A stretch of 64,000 nucleotides of DNA from Dichotomocladium elegans (GCA_025716815.1 JAIXMN010000041.1:1-64000); one strand, 5' to 3'; shown: positions 11,038 to 23,535, counted from the stretch's first letter. The notes: generated from the sequence alone by a model not told the origin. Made by a program: numbers and translations.

Positions 11038-12330
11038 ATCTCGTCTCTTTTGCGTGTCTTCCAGATTTGATCCAACTTATCCGTCGCTTACTCTCGATTA
11101 ATTTTCCATGTCCTTGCTTTAGCTATGGGGTTCTGCTCATAGATGCACGCTATTCTTGCGTAGTTAGTGCTTGTACACGGAGAACCATTCAGGATAATCC
11201 AAACCATGGAAATGAAATCAAAGCAGGTCATCGGCATCGGCATTTATTTGAACATCTGCAGATAAACATATACAGCGCCATACCGATACAAAATAACCAA
11301 ATGATACAGTACATATCATTGATCGTTGGTCGTATCTTTGTGATAGAAACTTGTTAAATCAGCAATACATCACATGCGATTTGCATTGGTTTGCTTACCT
11401 TCGTAAGAATTGCAATATACATGTAACATCCTTATGCCTCAGATTATAAGGTCCAAAGGTATGTAACAAGGGGCACATCTTGAACCTGGGCGAGAATTTT
11501 TTGCCGAAGTGCATAATCCTATCTGATAAGCAATTTCTGCATAGCACCAAATGAGAGTTAGCAGCAGGTATATTTTACTGGGAAAGACTAATAGGGATGC
11601 ATACAGGAGGTAGAGAAACTTACAAAGGAAATGAAACATGTCGCCAAGAATGTTATAAGACCATGCGATGTGCTTATGAAGCAATGCTGGAAAGGACGGG
11701 AGCGAAATTACTGTAGAGATTTGAGATATGGAATTGCGCTTATTTTCTTGGACAAGCTACCGCGGTAGTCATCTACAAGATATAATGTAGCACTAACAAC
11801 CGCCTAGGACGCGGAAAATAGATATGAAGATGGTAGGATATATTGCGAGATAATCAGCGAGAAAATAATACCGTTCGCAAAGGATTGACCATGCAGTAGA
11901 TCTACGGAATCACAAAAGCGGAAGACCTACGCGTCAAAACAGTCGGAAAATAAATTATTATGGTAAGTGATTGCGGTCAGAATGAGCTCGATGTTAACGC
12001 CAGCAATGCTTCATCAAAAACTCTTTAATTGCAAAGCGGCGCAAATCATACAAGAAGAATGAATCGTTTATAAACAATTGCCCTTGATGGTAAAGTTTAT
12101 ATGAGATTATCCAAGGAAAGACACATTCCCAATATCCAGCTTATCCCATTACCGTTTGCTAACATTAGAGGTATGAATCGATATTGCGTTCGTCAAAGAC
12201 AAACACTCTTAGCTCTGTTATACATTCCAATATCCATAGATAAGCTCCTACGGTGAGGTCCCTAATACTTGTGAAAGTGGATATTAACTGGCAAGATGAC
12301 AAGGTGTTATTGCTTACAGACATAAGACTT
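11038..12330. other. Element B interior, no gene found
   Basis: About 1.3 kb of AT-rich sequence between the convergent second and third genes. Open frames are short and motif-free. Element C has no equivalent stretch of this length. Confidence 0.5.
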
Positions 12331-12853
12331 TCAATGTTCCTTACCCTCTACAGCTGGAATATTTACAGACGAAAGTAAGTACCATCTGTTCAGCAAATCA
12401 GATAATTTGATCGTCGAGTAAGTTTTAGGATGAGCGATTTTCCTCTTTTTCACTAAAGGCATGAAAGACAAAAGGCACCCGTAATCCTCGCAAGGTCTTT
12501 TCCACTTTCTTGAGCGTTTGAAAGTCGTTTCATCACATGTGATAGTGGAATCTTTCGATACATAATCAACAATTGAATCCATAGGAGGATCAGGAGTGTA
12601 GCATGGTTTATAAGAGGTAATTAATGAGCATTGCGAAAAAACATAATGTGAAATACTAACTTGACGAATCTTCCAGGGTCATTCGTTCAAACATAACATG
12701 CAAATGAACAGGCTGTCGTCTTTCTTGCTGCTTCAATCGGGTTTGCTGAATCTTCTTAATGGCAGCGACCAGCGAGAGCAAATCACTAGATGCAGAGGAG
12801 CGGCTCATGGATTCCGCCCTGGTTACTGCTAATTTTCGTGTTGATTTAACCAT
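12331..12853 (-). CDS. Small two-exon accessory protein of element B (137 aa)
   Basis: On the minus strand, exon 1 is 12,853-12,661, the intron is 12,660-12,552 (GTTAGT...AAAG), and exon 2 is 12,551-12,331. Exon 1 encodes a basic, Gln/Arg-rich helix (LVAAIKKIQQTRLKQQERR) followed by VHLH..FER.TLE. Exon 2 encodes FMPL.KKRKI, which resembles a nuclear localisation signal, then TYSTIKLSDLLNRW. The same protein, with an identical 193-nt first exon, occurs in element C at 19,381-19,872. I do not recognise the family. It faces the right TIR on the strand opposite the two transposase genes. A DNA-binding or transposase-accessory role is possible but not shown by the sequence. Confidence 0.7.
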
Positions 12854-13131
12854 TATACTAGAAAAGAGGTCTCAAAGAACTCGTCTTGTTGCACAACCTG
12901 TAATTTCTCCTAGTGGTGTTTCACGGGTTTTCCAATGTGGCTGCACTAAGGTTTCATGTGCTGCAATGAGTCGGAGAGAACCTATTGCGTTTCTAGTGTC
13001 ATGGTAGACGAGAGTTGGCCATCCAGCTCGTCTAATTGAGTCGGAGCGAGCGCATATCCCGGCGTATGAGGGTCTGAATTTCTGCTATATATGTATTACA
13101 TGAAGAGGATGATGCTGAATGCTTTGAGTTA

Positions 13132-15076
13132 TTACTTGAAATGCATTTAACTATGCTTGCTCTAACAAGACGCCTGGGGCTCACTGGTTGGCAGCCTGAT
13201 GCCATGACCCGAAACCATACTTACTAATAGTCCTGCGCGCACAAACGGACTGAACTGATACCACTCCTGGATAGTGTAGTCTACTCTTTGACAGACGATA
13301 TTTTACGCGATCTTGACCCTTAAATGTAGCTTCACACAGCTGATCAGGCAACAGTAGCAACCGATTTTTTCCGTTCGAAGCAGTGTGGATGTAAACGAGT
13401 GTTTGGGGTGGGATGACTGGCATTAATGTTATTATGGTTAAATGTTAGTGTGTGGTTTAAGATTGGTGGATAAGAGAACGACGAAGACTTCCATGGAGAG
13501 CAGGGACGCATTTATTTTTTGTTGTCTCCATTAGCGGGGAGTACGTTACAGATGATCCTCAAAAAACGAATACTGTTTCGCTTTCTATTGTTCTCTATGG
13601 AGGTGTCTATGATGCCTAGCCGTGATCTGCGACACCTCAAGACCGCATAAGCACACTCGCTATGTGGACAAAGGCAGCTGGTTTGCGCTCATAGCCGGCA
13701 AAACATATCCAGGAAGGTAAAGCGACGCTCAGCACTATTTCGACTTACTGCCCTAGTCATACTCTTAGCTTGTTGGGGCCGAGAAAGATGCACATGCGAG
13801 GTAAGTGCTGGATGGATACCAATAATTACTGACCATCACAGAATGATCCTCTGGAGTAAAATCCAAAACCCGATTTCCTCACAATTCAAAAAACCGCATC
13901 TATATTGATGTGACCTCTGTTGATCCGTGCACTTACTGCTCCTCAACACCCTAGAATAACAAGCGCTTTATATTTGCCATGACCTGCTCAGAGCAAACCA
14001 CCCGTTCGTCATGCAAGGAAGCAGTCCATTTTTTCAATCTATCTTGATTTTATTCTTTTCGCGCGATCTCGTCGTAACTTCTTACCGCCATTCGTCTGTA
14101 TTGCAAGCGAGAGTTCTAATCTTTTACCTGTGCGTGTGCTGCCGAAGGGCAGAACAACAGATCTCGACATCTGCTTAGTGATCTTTCTGAGCAGGGTGAT
14201 AAAACAGTGCTGTACTTCTGCGACGATTAACAACCGCGGATTTGCGAGAAAAGTGAGAAAATCGTAGAGAGCTGCTGTTTACGCGACATTCTTCACCACA
14301 CTACGCATCAGAAGATATAAGCTGAACACTTCTGAGTTTGTTTGGGGGCTTTCAGATGTCAATCTTTAAATGTCGAGCGGAGACCGTCCAAGGCGGAAGA
14401 TTCGTGTTCAGGCATTGCGAAAAAAAAACAAAATAAAAAATAGGAGTGGAAGAGATGCCAAAAAAAAATTTTCGCAAAAAAGCGCCCTGTGCTCTTTATT
14501 TTCAAAGCGTACAAAAGGTATGCGGCTGTTTGTCTCTTTCAAGAAGTGTCTTCCTCATATGTCCTTTTATAGTAAAACTGTCAAGCGTTTGCGTGCATAA
14601 AGGCTCTCTTCTGATGAATATCGTGCACCCTACGAATAAAGGTAGCAGCATGCGAATTTAATCCTACCCGCGAAAATACCGTTGTTGACGCTAATATATT
14701 TTCCTATAGACTACGACGTCTGTGCTACGAAAAATGCCACCCATTGGTCTGAATCATTGGTGCCGCGAAAATTATCTTCACTTGGACTATTCCTTTCGTC
14801 AACTTTCCACCACAAAAATGAAAACAGGGAATACAAATCGGACTATAGACACAAGGTGCTTTCCCAAGGCGAAACGCATACTTCAACCGGCAATTCCTTT
14901 CTCCAACCATAATCCTTTTTCATACTATAGACATAGAGGTAGTTCTTTCCGGAATTCTTCCCTTCCGCTTCTTGAAATATTATTGCTTCAATTATTCTTT
15001 TCTTGCTCTTCTCGAAAAAATACTCCACCCTATTATTTCTTTCCTACCTTTGGCCGGTAGCCAACCGAAAATCCTG
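13132..15076 (-). repeat. Element B right TIR
   Basis: Inverted, near-identical copy of 5810-7754; a single residue difference (S/N) is seen in one mirrored open frame. Ends AATCCTG at 15,076, then TA. Confidence 0.9.
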
Positions 15077-15146
15077 TAATTAGAGCATTCCATTCCACCA
15101 ATCCCTTGCAATTAACATTTGCCATTGACATTCAGCCACATTAGCA

Positions 15147-15446
15147 ATGAAGGCCCATTCAACTGAAACCAAGAACTCTGTTATTGCACGAATTTCTCGC
15201 GGCGAGTCCCAACGCACTATTTCTGCAGCACTTGGAATTTCTGTTGGGTCTGTTGGCAATATTGCCAAGGAATCAGGGACTAAGAGTTCAGCCAAGAATG
15301 GCCGCCCTAGGAAGATCTCTACAACTTTGGGAAGACTGATACTCAGAAAGTTTGGGACTGGAGAGTATGCTACTGCAATGGATGCGGCGAAGAAGCTTTC
15401 TGCTGGTGACGCAAAGATACACCCACAGACAATCAGGAAGCTCTTA
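15147..15446 (+). pseudogene. Tc1-like transposase, N-terminal part (codons 1-100)
   Basis: Starts with ATG at 15,147. It encodes the two helix-turn-helix motifs of a Tc1 transposase: SRGESQRTISAALGISVGSV and the second part around TAMDAAKKLS..IHPQTIRKLL, with a GRPRK linker between them. The frame is cut after TTA at the TA target (15,445-15,446), where element X is inserted. It continues exactly in frame at 24,874. Alone it could give only a DNA-binding fragment. Confidence 0.88.
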
Positions 15447-15469
15447 TGGTGCATTTCATTTATAATAGC

Positions 15470-16023
15470 CACAAAAAATCAAATTTTTTAAATGCTGATA
15501 AAAAATTATTGAGGCAGTATTTCATAATTCTAATCTGATAACATTGTTCTCCTTGCGTTATAGATTAAATCTATTGGACCAGAATTGTAGTATTGCCCTT
15601 TGTTAAAAAGTTATGGAGGTTCAAAAATCGGTATGAAGTGCTTGGAAGGGTGGGTTTTCAAGGAAATTGAAACACACTACGGAGTTTGTAACTCAATAGC
15701 GGAGATGAAATTGCCTTGCTTGGGCTCTGTATAAGTCGAGAGCAACCCGGTTATATGCTTTTCCATGACAACCGGAACATATATTACCCGTACAATGATT
15801 GTTCTACATATATCAGTTTCCTAACAGCAGTTTCCATAATATTTTAATGATACAACATGGTAAAAGCAATCTTTAAGAACCGATAGATGTATCTAAAAAT
15901 ATGGATGAAGGAATATAAACTACCTGAGGAGATATTAAGCTTATGCGGCTGACTGAAATAATATGTGGAGATCTTGTCATAGGCCTGAAAAAAATCTTCG
16001 TAGTTCCTTATCACTATCATATC
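15470..16023. other. Element X 5' non-coding region
   Basis: AT-rich leader between the left inverted repeat and the transposase start at 16,024. No gene seen. Confidence 0.5.
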
Positions 16024-18013
16024 ATGGCACCATTATCCAAACGTCAAAAGCTTTTGAAGCAGAGACAACGAAATGAAACAGGGCAATTGGCTCCTCAGCC
16101 ATTTCCTGTTGGAGAGACCGAGATGGTAGAGGATCTGATCCCAGATGTTGAAGATTGGGATGTTTTGGGGCTTTCTGGAGATGCAGTCGCTGCTGCTGCT
16201 GCCCTCCCATTGGTGTGGAATGGGAAAGCCGATAGCCACCTGCGAGGCACATATTCCAAGGACTCTCGGATAACTATCTGGCGCCATAGAAAGGAGATGG
16301 AAATCGCCGCAAGCATGTCGCAGAAGCTTTCCGCTTTTGGTTTTACCCGCCAGCAACGTCAGACGAACCAAGACGATCGATATGAGGAAGAGCTTATTGC
16401 TGGAGCTATCAATAGGCTGGAAGAGCTTATAAGACCTCGAATTTCAGCATCCAATGCTGGAGATTCCATCAGCCCTTTCCAGTTGTGTAAGCTTCAAGCA
16501 GTACACAGGTACCTTGTGTATCGTCTTGCTGGTAAGAAAGCAATTGCTGCGTCGCAGGACGCTGCCAAAGATATCTGGCATACACCCTCGTAAGATTACT
16601 GCCCCAAGGTTATCCGTCACTGGGCAAAAGAATTTCTTCAATTTGGGATTGTATCATCTCACCGCCAAGGAATACACAGCAAGAGGATTTCGGTTTTGTC
16701 TGATGAGCACCTCTCGGACAACATCTGCAAGTGGATTCGTGAACAGTTACCTGACAAGCGAAATATCATTAGTATATTGAAGTTTGTCAATGAATCAGCA
16801 ATTCCAGATGTATTTGGTGTACCTGGAAGTGTGAGTGAAACAACCCTTTGGCGATACATGAACGAATGGGGCTTCTTGTTTTGGCGTAACACCAAAGACG
16901 TCTATTATGACGGCCATGAAAGGGAAGATGTCGTTGTGTACCGTAAGGAATGGTCTCGACGCATGACGGCCTACCAGACAATGACAGAACACTTCGAAGG
17001 GGAATTGATGGACGAAGTTATACCACCAATTCTTGCACCCGGAGAAAAGATGCTGGTGATGGTAACTCATGATGAGTCGACCTTCTATGCCAATGATGGC
17101 AAGCAAGTTCTGTGGCTGGCAGCCGGCGAAACTGTAATGCGGAATAAGTGTCCTGGCATGTCGATTATGGTCAGTGAATTCCAGTGTCCATGTCATGGAA
17201 CAATGAGACATGGAGATCTTATCTCCCGACAATTCTTCGAAGCTGGCGCTGGGCGTGAGGGATACTGGACCAGTGAACATATGTTGCACCAACTGCAAAG
17301 CACCGTCATCCCGTTATTTGAACTATTGCATCCTGGTTGTAGAGCCCTGTTCTTGTTTGACCAGAGTAGCAATCACAATGCCTTTGCTGCAGATGCTCTT
17401 TTGGTTCAAAGGATGACAAAATCTGAGAAACGCATCGAAGAAGGCGAAAAGTACCGATTTCGGAATGGCTATTTCGTTGCAACAGGTCATGACGGTGCGC
17501 CAATGCATGTTCCTCAGAGCATGTACATAAAACGACATGAGAACATCAAGAAGCGTAAACATGGCCATACGATAGTCACCTCACAGAAGAAAGAAGTAGA
17601 ATACTTCAAAGGAATTGAAAGGATTCTGAAAGAGCGTGGACTTTGGTTTGATAAAGACCCTCACCGCCCCGACAAAGTATGGAGAATGGAGTGCAAAAAC
17701 GATGCGGCGGACGATGCAAAATGTTGCGCAAAACATTTGCTTGCAGCACAGCCTGATTTCACAGCGCAGCGGACGGCATTGCAGGAAGCAGTGGAGGATA
17801 GTGGCCATATATTTGAGCTTTATCCAAAATTCCATTGTGAATGCAATTGGATTGAATGCTATTGGAGCGCTGCAAAGCGTGAAGCTCGAGCACGGTGCGA
17901 CTATTCTTTCAAGAGTCTAAAAGAACATCTCCCGAGCTTCCTTGACTCAGTTTCTCCTCCAAACCAGACTCCCACAACAATCCGCCGATACTACAATAAG
18001 GCTTGGCGCTATA
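16024..18013 (+). pseudogene. DDE transposase of element X, with an in-frame stop and split by C
   Basis: The frame from ATG 16,024 (MAPLSKRQKLLK) is open to 18,013 except for a TAA at 16,591-16,593 (codon 190). After element C it resumes in frame at 24,676 and stops at 24,780-24,782, about 698 codons in all. The N-terminal third is a basic, helical, DNA-binding-like region. The C-terminal half has VMVTHDEST, ALFLFDQSSNH and CNWIECYW, which look like the D, D and E of a DDE nuclease. I recognise this as a type widespread in fungal genomes (the FD.S..H.AFA.DAL signature) but cannot name its superfamily with certainty; the TA target duplication fits an IS630/Tc1-related mechanism. The stop and the insertion make it non-functional unless the stop is a sequencing error. 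Confidence 0.82.
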
Positions 18014-19151
18014 CAGGATTTTCGGTAATTTACCGAGTAATTGAAGGAAAGAAATGTTCAAAGGTTTTTTCTTTTCGATGGACGAATGGAAAAGAATGGT
18101 TGAGTGTACATTTTATTCATGGGAGGGTATATGTATTTCGACTTCCCCTCTGTTTTATATGTTATAGAAGCAAAAAGAAGTAAGGGTGCGATTACTAAAG
18201 GTGTAGGGTTAAAGAAAGCAACTGACACTTGCAATTTGGATTTTCGCCACACAGAAGCAAATGAGTACCAGATAGCCGGTTCACTGTAAAAGTTTGTATT
18301 TTTTGGTCGTCAGATGGAAGATATCAATTAGTCCCCCGAATATTATTTTCGCAGTACCGGTTGCACAGATCCTTTGCGAGACCATTTTCATAGCATCGAA
18401 CTTGCACTGGGTACAAGAATATATTTGCACCTCTGGTGATTATTTTGGTTGGCAGGACCATGTTCATAGGATACTACTTTAATTTAATAGGGTAAAGAAT
18501 ATTCGTCAGTAAAGAGGATTTATGCACGCTATCGGTTGACAGCTTTTACTATATAAGGAGAGACAAGGAAGACGCTCCTTGGCAGAAGAAGGTCTTTGTC
18601 CGCTTTGAAAAGGGAAGGCACACGGCGGTTTTCGCAGAAAAAATTTTTCATGGTGGCCTTCCGCGTAATTTTTTTCCTTGGTCCTCTTCCGCGTAAGTAT
18701 TTTTTTTTCTTAATGCAACATCCACACAATTACACGGTCACCGCTACTGATGGTGAAGTCGCCGCCAAATATCCTGGTGCCAAGGAAAGATTGACGTTAA
18801 GACGGCATTTTGACGCGTAATATAGTCAAGACGATGAGCACCCTGCAGCTATACGTATTTCCATCGTTTGTAATCCGCGATTGGGTGACATTATTGCAGT
18901 ACCAAACCCTCTCTCTCCTCTCCCTGCTCTTAACGAGGCTTCCTTATGCAGACGTTAAGAAACTGCCTGCTGCTCTCTTACAACGCATCCAACAGACTTG
19001 GGACAGAAAGGAACGCGTACATACTGCAAAGAATGCGAATGGCAGCGTGGAAAAGATCATGCAGAAAAAAATAAAAACCGAGGTAATCTTTGGAAGGATT
19101 GAAAGCGATACGAGGATTTGAAAGAAAGGAATGGCGCATTGCGCGCCTACA
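18014..19151 (+). repeat. Element C left TIR
   Basis: Inverse of 23,536-24,673; homology ends at ..GCGCGCCTACA. No supported gene in the arm. Confidence 0.88.
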
Positions 19152-19380
19152 CGACGAACAGGCGGAATGCAGAGTATGGGTCACACATCGGACAAAACTC
19201 GGGGAACGGAGAGGTCAATCACTTTAGAATGGTGGGGAACAGAAGACTTTATAAAGTCAGCTGTATTCGATTATTCGTCATCTTCTGTTCTTTAACGGGT
19301 TGCCAGCGTTGCGGGGCTTTGGGCAGTGCGACGAATCCCCGGTGACTCTCAATAACTCCTTGCAGTTCTTTCCTCTCACA

Positions 19381-19872
19381 ATGTCGAAAACAAAGCAGAA
19401 ATCAACGGCAGTTAAGTTAAGGTCAACGAACGTTGGCTCTACGTCAGGTCACTTGGTGTCTCTCGTTACCGCCATCCGGAAAATTCAACAAAGCCGCGCA
19501 AGACAGCAGGAAAGACATCGGCGCGTCCATCTGCATGATTTATTCGAACGATTGACACTAGAAGGACCATCAAGTTAGTACGAAACAGAGCGCAATGTTC
19601 TGGTTGGTTCATTCATGTATTTATTTTTAAAAAAAGCAGCCGAATCCTCACAGAAAGGTCCCACCACCTCGTATGATGAAAGGACTTTACTGTCTCCGGG
19701 AAAGTCAAAAAGACAGGATGACGATTGCACATGTTGGCTCCCCTTCATGCCTCTAACAAAAAAGAGGAAAATCGAAAATTATGCTAGGACATACAGGACG
19801 ATCAAAATGTCTGTTTTATTGAGCGCATGGCAAGTGCTTGTATCTGTAGATATCCCTGCAGTAGCCGAATAA
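19381..19872 (+). CDS. Small two-exon accessory protein of element C (142 aa)
   Basis: Exon 1 is 19,381-19,573 (193 nt, as in element B), the intron is 19,574-19,636 (GTTAGT...AAAAG), and exon 2 is 19,637-19,872. It shares LVTAIRKIQQSRARQQER, VHLHDLFERLTLE, FMPLTKKRKI and TYRTIKMSVLLSAW with the element B protein; other parts differ. It is basic and Gln/Arg-rich with a KKRK-type possible nuclear signal. I do not know the family. Here it lies next to the left TIR and on the same strand as the transposase genes, unlike in B. Confidence 0.7.
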
Positions 19873-20206
19873 CAAGACTAGAGCTTCATCAGCGTCTTAT
19901 CCGCATGCTTTATTCACACTCGACCTACATTATTGTTTATCGCTATGAGACATGCGTTAGGCTCATGGGTCGTTCTTCATTCCGCATCAATAACAAGCCT
20001 TCATCGTTCTCACTTCTTTTCGCACTCTCGCCTCGATGCATTGATTATGCTTATAATACATTCCTTAACGATTCTTACAAATGGGGTAAATACACAAACA
20101 AATCATGAGATCCTTGAGAAGTGGTAGGGTTTAAACTCAACGCTTGCGTGTAATTCCAAGCGAGGCTGTTGCTTCTTCAACTATTCACCTAAAACCTTAC
20201 TTTACC
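19873..20206. other. Spacer upstream of the element C transposase
   Basis: About 330 bp between the accessory gene and the DDE transposase gene. Likely terminator and promoter sequence. No supported open frame. Confidence 0.45.
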
Positions 20207-21771
20207 ATGACCATTTCCAATAACAAAGGCGCTCAAATCTCAGCTCGTAGATCGGGTAGAATTGCGAAGCGAGAACATCGGGCAAGTGCAGTGAACCGAG
20301 CTGCTACTCAGATTAACGTCCCTAACTTGGCTCATGCTCTGAGTCAACTTCGGCTAGGTTTGTTATTTTTTCATGAGGATGCTCGAGACCTAGACATTTT
20401 CATCCTGATATTACAGACGTAACTATTAGAATTAGATAATGAGGAACAAGAGGAGTGGCTCGGTGGTTCTCGGTTGAATGTATCAGTGATCCTGAAGAGG
20501 AAGAAGAGGAGTCGAGAATGGCTGATGGCATTGACATGGACAGCAACAATGATAGCGAAGAAGACTCGGCCATGGATGTCGACAAAGTCGTTGATCGTCC
20601 GCCACGATCGCTGATGGCAGCAATTCGTATGCAAATGCAAGAATTTAACTGCTCATCGCCTTCCTCAAGCCGTGCGACATCAGTGCGTAGCAATGACACT
20701 GACTCTTTGCCTGCAAAAAGTAGAGAAAAAAAGACTCGAGTGCGTCGCACAATTGCTGAGAAACTGCTTGTTGTCAACGCCGTGTTTGACAAGCGCCTCT
20801 CCTACGCGGCTGTGGGCGAGCTTTTTGGAATGAGAACGTCAACTGTTTCCGACATTGTGAAGCAGTATTCCCGTGGGAAACTCAACGCTGATACTACAAG
20901 TGGAAGGGTTCCAACAAATGCAGGACGTCCCCAGAAGATCACTGACGAGGGTCATGCCTATATTGCAGAATTCGTTGCCTTGTATAACTCGGCTACCCTT
21001 CAACAAATCCAAACAGCATACCTTACAAAATTCGGGATCCAGCTTGGGATCACTACAATTTACGATCATTTGAGAAAGCAGTGTCAGATGTCGCTAAAGC
21101 GTGCTGTGATGTACCCAGAGAAACGCAATGCCGAGGAAACGAAGGAAAAGCGCGCCACATATGTCAAGGAATGGATTACATCCGGTATCCTTGACTATGA
21201 GAAAAACTGTGTATTTATCGACGAAGCGTCCTATAATCTTTCAATGGGGCGCAATTACGCATGGTCTAGAGTAGGCGAGCCTGCTCGCGTGATGGTTAAG
21301 AAGATGCGGACCAAGTCACGCACTCTTATTGCAGCGATTTCGTATGCGGGACTTTGTGGTGCATCCATCAAGGAAGGTAAAGGTGGCACCAAGAGCACTG
21401 ACTTTGTTGCTTTCCTCGAAGAGGTGATGGACGATCTTGACCGTAACGGACGGAAAGGGTGGTATCTTGTTTGCGACAATGCAGCGATACATAAGACTAA
21501 GATTGTTTGCGAGGCTGTGGAGAGTAGGGGATACCATATCGTTTACCTGCCTCCATATTCCCCATTCCTTAATCCGATTGAAGAATTCTTCTCAAAGGTG
21601 AAGGCGATATTTCGACGTGTAGCAGTTGGCCTTGATCCCGAGAATGCACCGATGCTACACGACCGCCTGACCCAAGCAATTGCAGAAGTCCGCGCAGAGG
21701 ATTATGCTGGATGGGCACGCCATGCAACTACTTTCTTCACTCCTTGCCTTGAACGTGAGGATATGCTTTAG
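20207..21771 (+). CDS. DDE transposase of element C, with an apparent 1-bp frameshift
   Basis: Exon 1 is 20,207-20,357 (151 nt, as in B), a 78-nt intron is 20,358-20,435 (same length as in B), and exon 2 starts at 20,436. It opens with the frame of DNEEQEEWLGG, but by comparison with B one base is missing near 20,470, after which the main frame (VECISDPEEEEEE...) runs to 21,771. The remaining protein is closely similar to the B transposase: helix-turn-helix AAVGELFGMRTSTVSDIVKQ, a GRP.KIT linker, and an intact DD34E triad in VFIDEAS, LVCDNAAIHK and LNPIEEFF. Nucleotide differences from B are mainly at third codon positions. The missing base could be a real mutation or a sequencing error. Confidence 0.82.
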
Positions 21772-21997
21772 TTTCGCTCTTTTTGGTCTTTTTTTTTTCT
21801 TTTTCTACTGTTATAAGAAAGTTTGCATACTGCACATCGAAGAACGGAATAGACATATCCACTAGAACAAAAGTGTGATGTTAACTTCTTGAGGACTGTA
21901 TCGCCATCTTAAAATTACAGGAGCCAAGTTCATAAAAGCTTGCTTCTTTCAGATAGCACAAACTTTACCCCGAATTCTTGAAAAGCTACCAATTGCC

Positions 21998-23413
21998 ATG
22001 TCTTCCTCGAACGCTACTGCAGTTAACACCAGCAAGCATGCCGAGCCTAGGCTCATTCGCCAGCTTTCAAGAACAATGTCCGACATGACAATCGACGACG
22101 CTGATTCCAATGGTATTTCATGTTTCTAAAGTGATTTGGATAACATACAGTATATTGAATGTGTACGAAGTAGAAGCTATCGCTCTCGGGGACAACGAAG
22201 CTGAAGAGTCGCCATCCCGTCAAAGTAAGACATCGTGCCATGAATCTAAGGTACTGACAATTTACTATTATTCATCTTAGGTGGCGAAATCATGGAAGAA
22301 GATCAGGACCCACAGGAAAGAACAAGACCTCTGGCGAGAGCAACTGACAAAAGGAAGCAGCAGGTGAAAACTTCGAGGGCTAAGACCTACGATATTATGT
22401 CGTACGAGCGTCGAGTGCATGCTCTTAATAGCATGCTGGACACCAGTGCGGGCCCTTCCACCATTGCTGCACGATTGGGCGTCAGCGTGAGCACGCTGAG
22501 ATCCCTCCGCAAGCGATACTATGAGGAAGGGAGAATTGAGAATCTCCGAAGAGGTCGTTCCGGCGGCGCAGAACTTGGCCCTGATCAGGCAAAGATAATT
22601 ATCAGGGCAATGGATCAGAATCCCGCGCTTTCTGTTTCTGAGGCCCGTAGCATCTTGGAAGCTGCGCAGGTGACGAGTGGGGAGTTCGGCAGCGGCAAGT
22701 ACGCCGAGACAACTCTTGTCTCGTTCCTTCGCAAGAACTGCAAGGTCGCGATGCAGCGGTGCCTCTCGTATCCAGGTGAAGCTAGACCCGCTCCAGAGGA
22801 ATCTGTTGCGACTGTCATTGAAAACGTACGTCAGAGGATGGAGCGGGGACATGTTTCCCCTGAAACGAATTGTGTCTTCATTGGTGAAGCTGCTTGGCGT
22901 ATCCGGCCGAGCAAGGTTTGGAACAAGGCACCGCCTAAAAAGGCACAAATGGAGAATGACGACCGTGTGCCTTCTCATTCCTTCTTCTTGGCAATGAACG
23001 CGTACAACGTCGTCGTGACAACCGTGCGCTCCCCTGCTCTCCAAACTACAGAAGAGCATATGATGGCCTTTGTCAAAAAGGTCATTGATTATTTCGACGA
23101 TGTCCCTTGCGAGAATCCGAAGCTGGTATTTGACGCAATGCCAGATACAACGGCGAATAAGATCACGGCTTTGGCAATGGAGTACGGCTTCATTGCATTC
23201 TTTCTCCCTCCTCTTCAGTCTGGGACGTTGAACCCGGCAGAGGCCGTCCTCGGCAAAGTCCAAGAGTTGTGCCCGCGGCACAAAGAAACTGGTGACAGAG
23301 ATCGCGTCTCTCAGCGGCTGGAAGCTACAGCCAGAAATCTGCCCAGTGAGACGTGCTTGAATGCTATTCGTGAGGCATTCAGCTTCATCACGGTCCCCTC
23401 TCCAAGCGAATAA
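21998..23413 (+). CDS. Catalytically altered transposase paralogue of element C (432 aa, spliced)
   Basis: Exons are 21,998-22,112 (115 nt), 22,174-22,224 (51 nt) and 22,281-23,413; introns of 61 and 56 nt. First and second exons have the same length as in B. The layout is a Ser/Thr-rich N-terminus (SMSDMTID in B, TMSDMTID here), an acidic stretch, a basic stretch, a helix-turn-helix (GPSTIAARLGVSVSTLRSLR), then VFIGEAAW, LVFDAMPDT and LNPAEAVL. Gly257 stands where the first catalytic Asp should be; D340 and E376 remain with the same spacing as in B (35 residues between). The frame is fully intact, while the active transposase upstream carries a frameshift. Role is unknown; a non-cleaving partner of the transposase is my inference. 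Confidence 0.85.
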
Positions 23414-23535
23414 ACAGCGCTTTTCCTTCTTGGATGGTTTTGGATTCTGTTTCATTACCATCACTTTTTCGTCAATGATTTCGTTTGATTCTCAGTATTC
23501 TGCTCAGTACTCGTAGATTATTTTCACCATGCTGA

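Larger units (their letters stand above)
5810..15076. mobile_element. Element B: two-transposase DNA transposon with 1.95-kb TIRs
   Basis: It starts CAGGATTTTCGGTTGGCTAC at 5810, ends with the inverse at 15,076, and is flanked by TA (5808-5809; 15,077-15,078). TIR arms are 5810 to about 7754 and about 13,132-15,076, almost identical. The interior holds, left to right, a spliced DDE transposase (+), a spliced paralogue lacking the first catalytic Asp (+), a 1.3-kb non-coding stretch, and a small two-exon gene (-). The element sits in the 5' arm of the Tc1-like transposon. Total 9,267 bp. Confidence 0.93.

Noticed and set aside
22277..23464. A 395-codon minus-strand open frame opposite the element C paralogue
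   Set aside because: It is antisense to a well-supported gene conserved with element B, and element B has no such frame.
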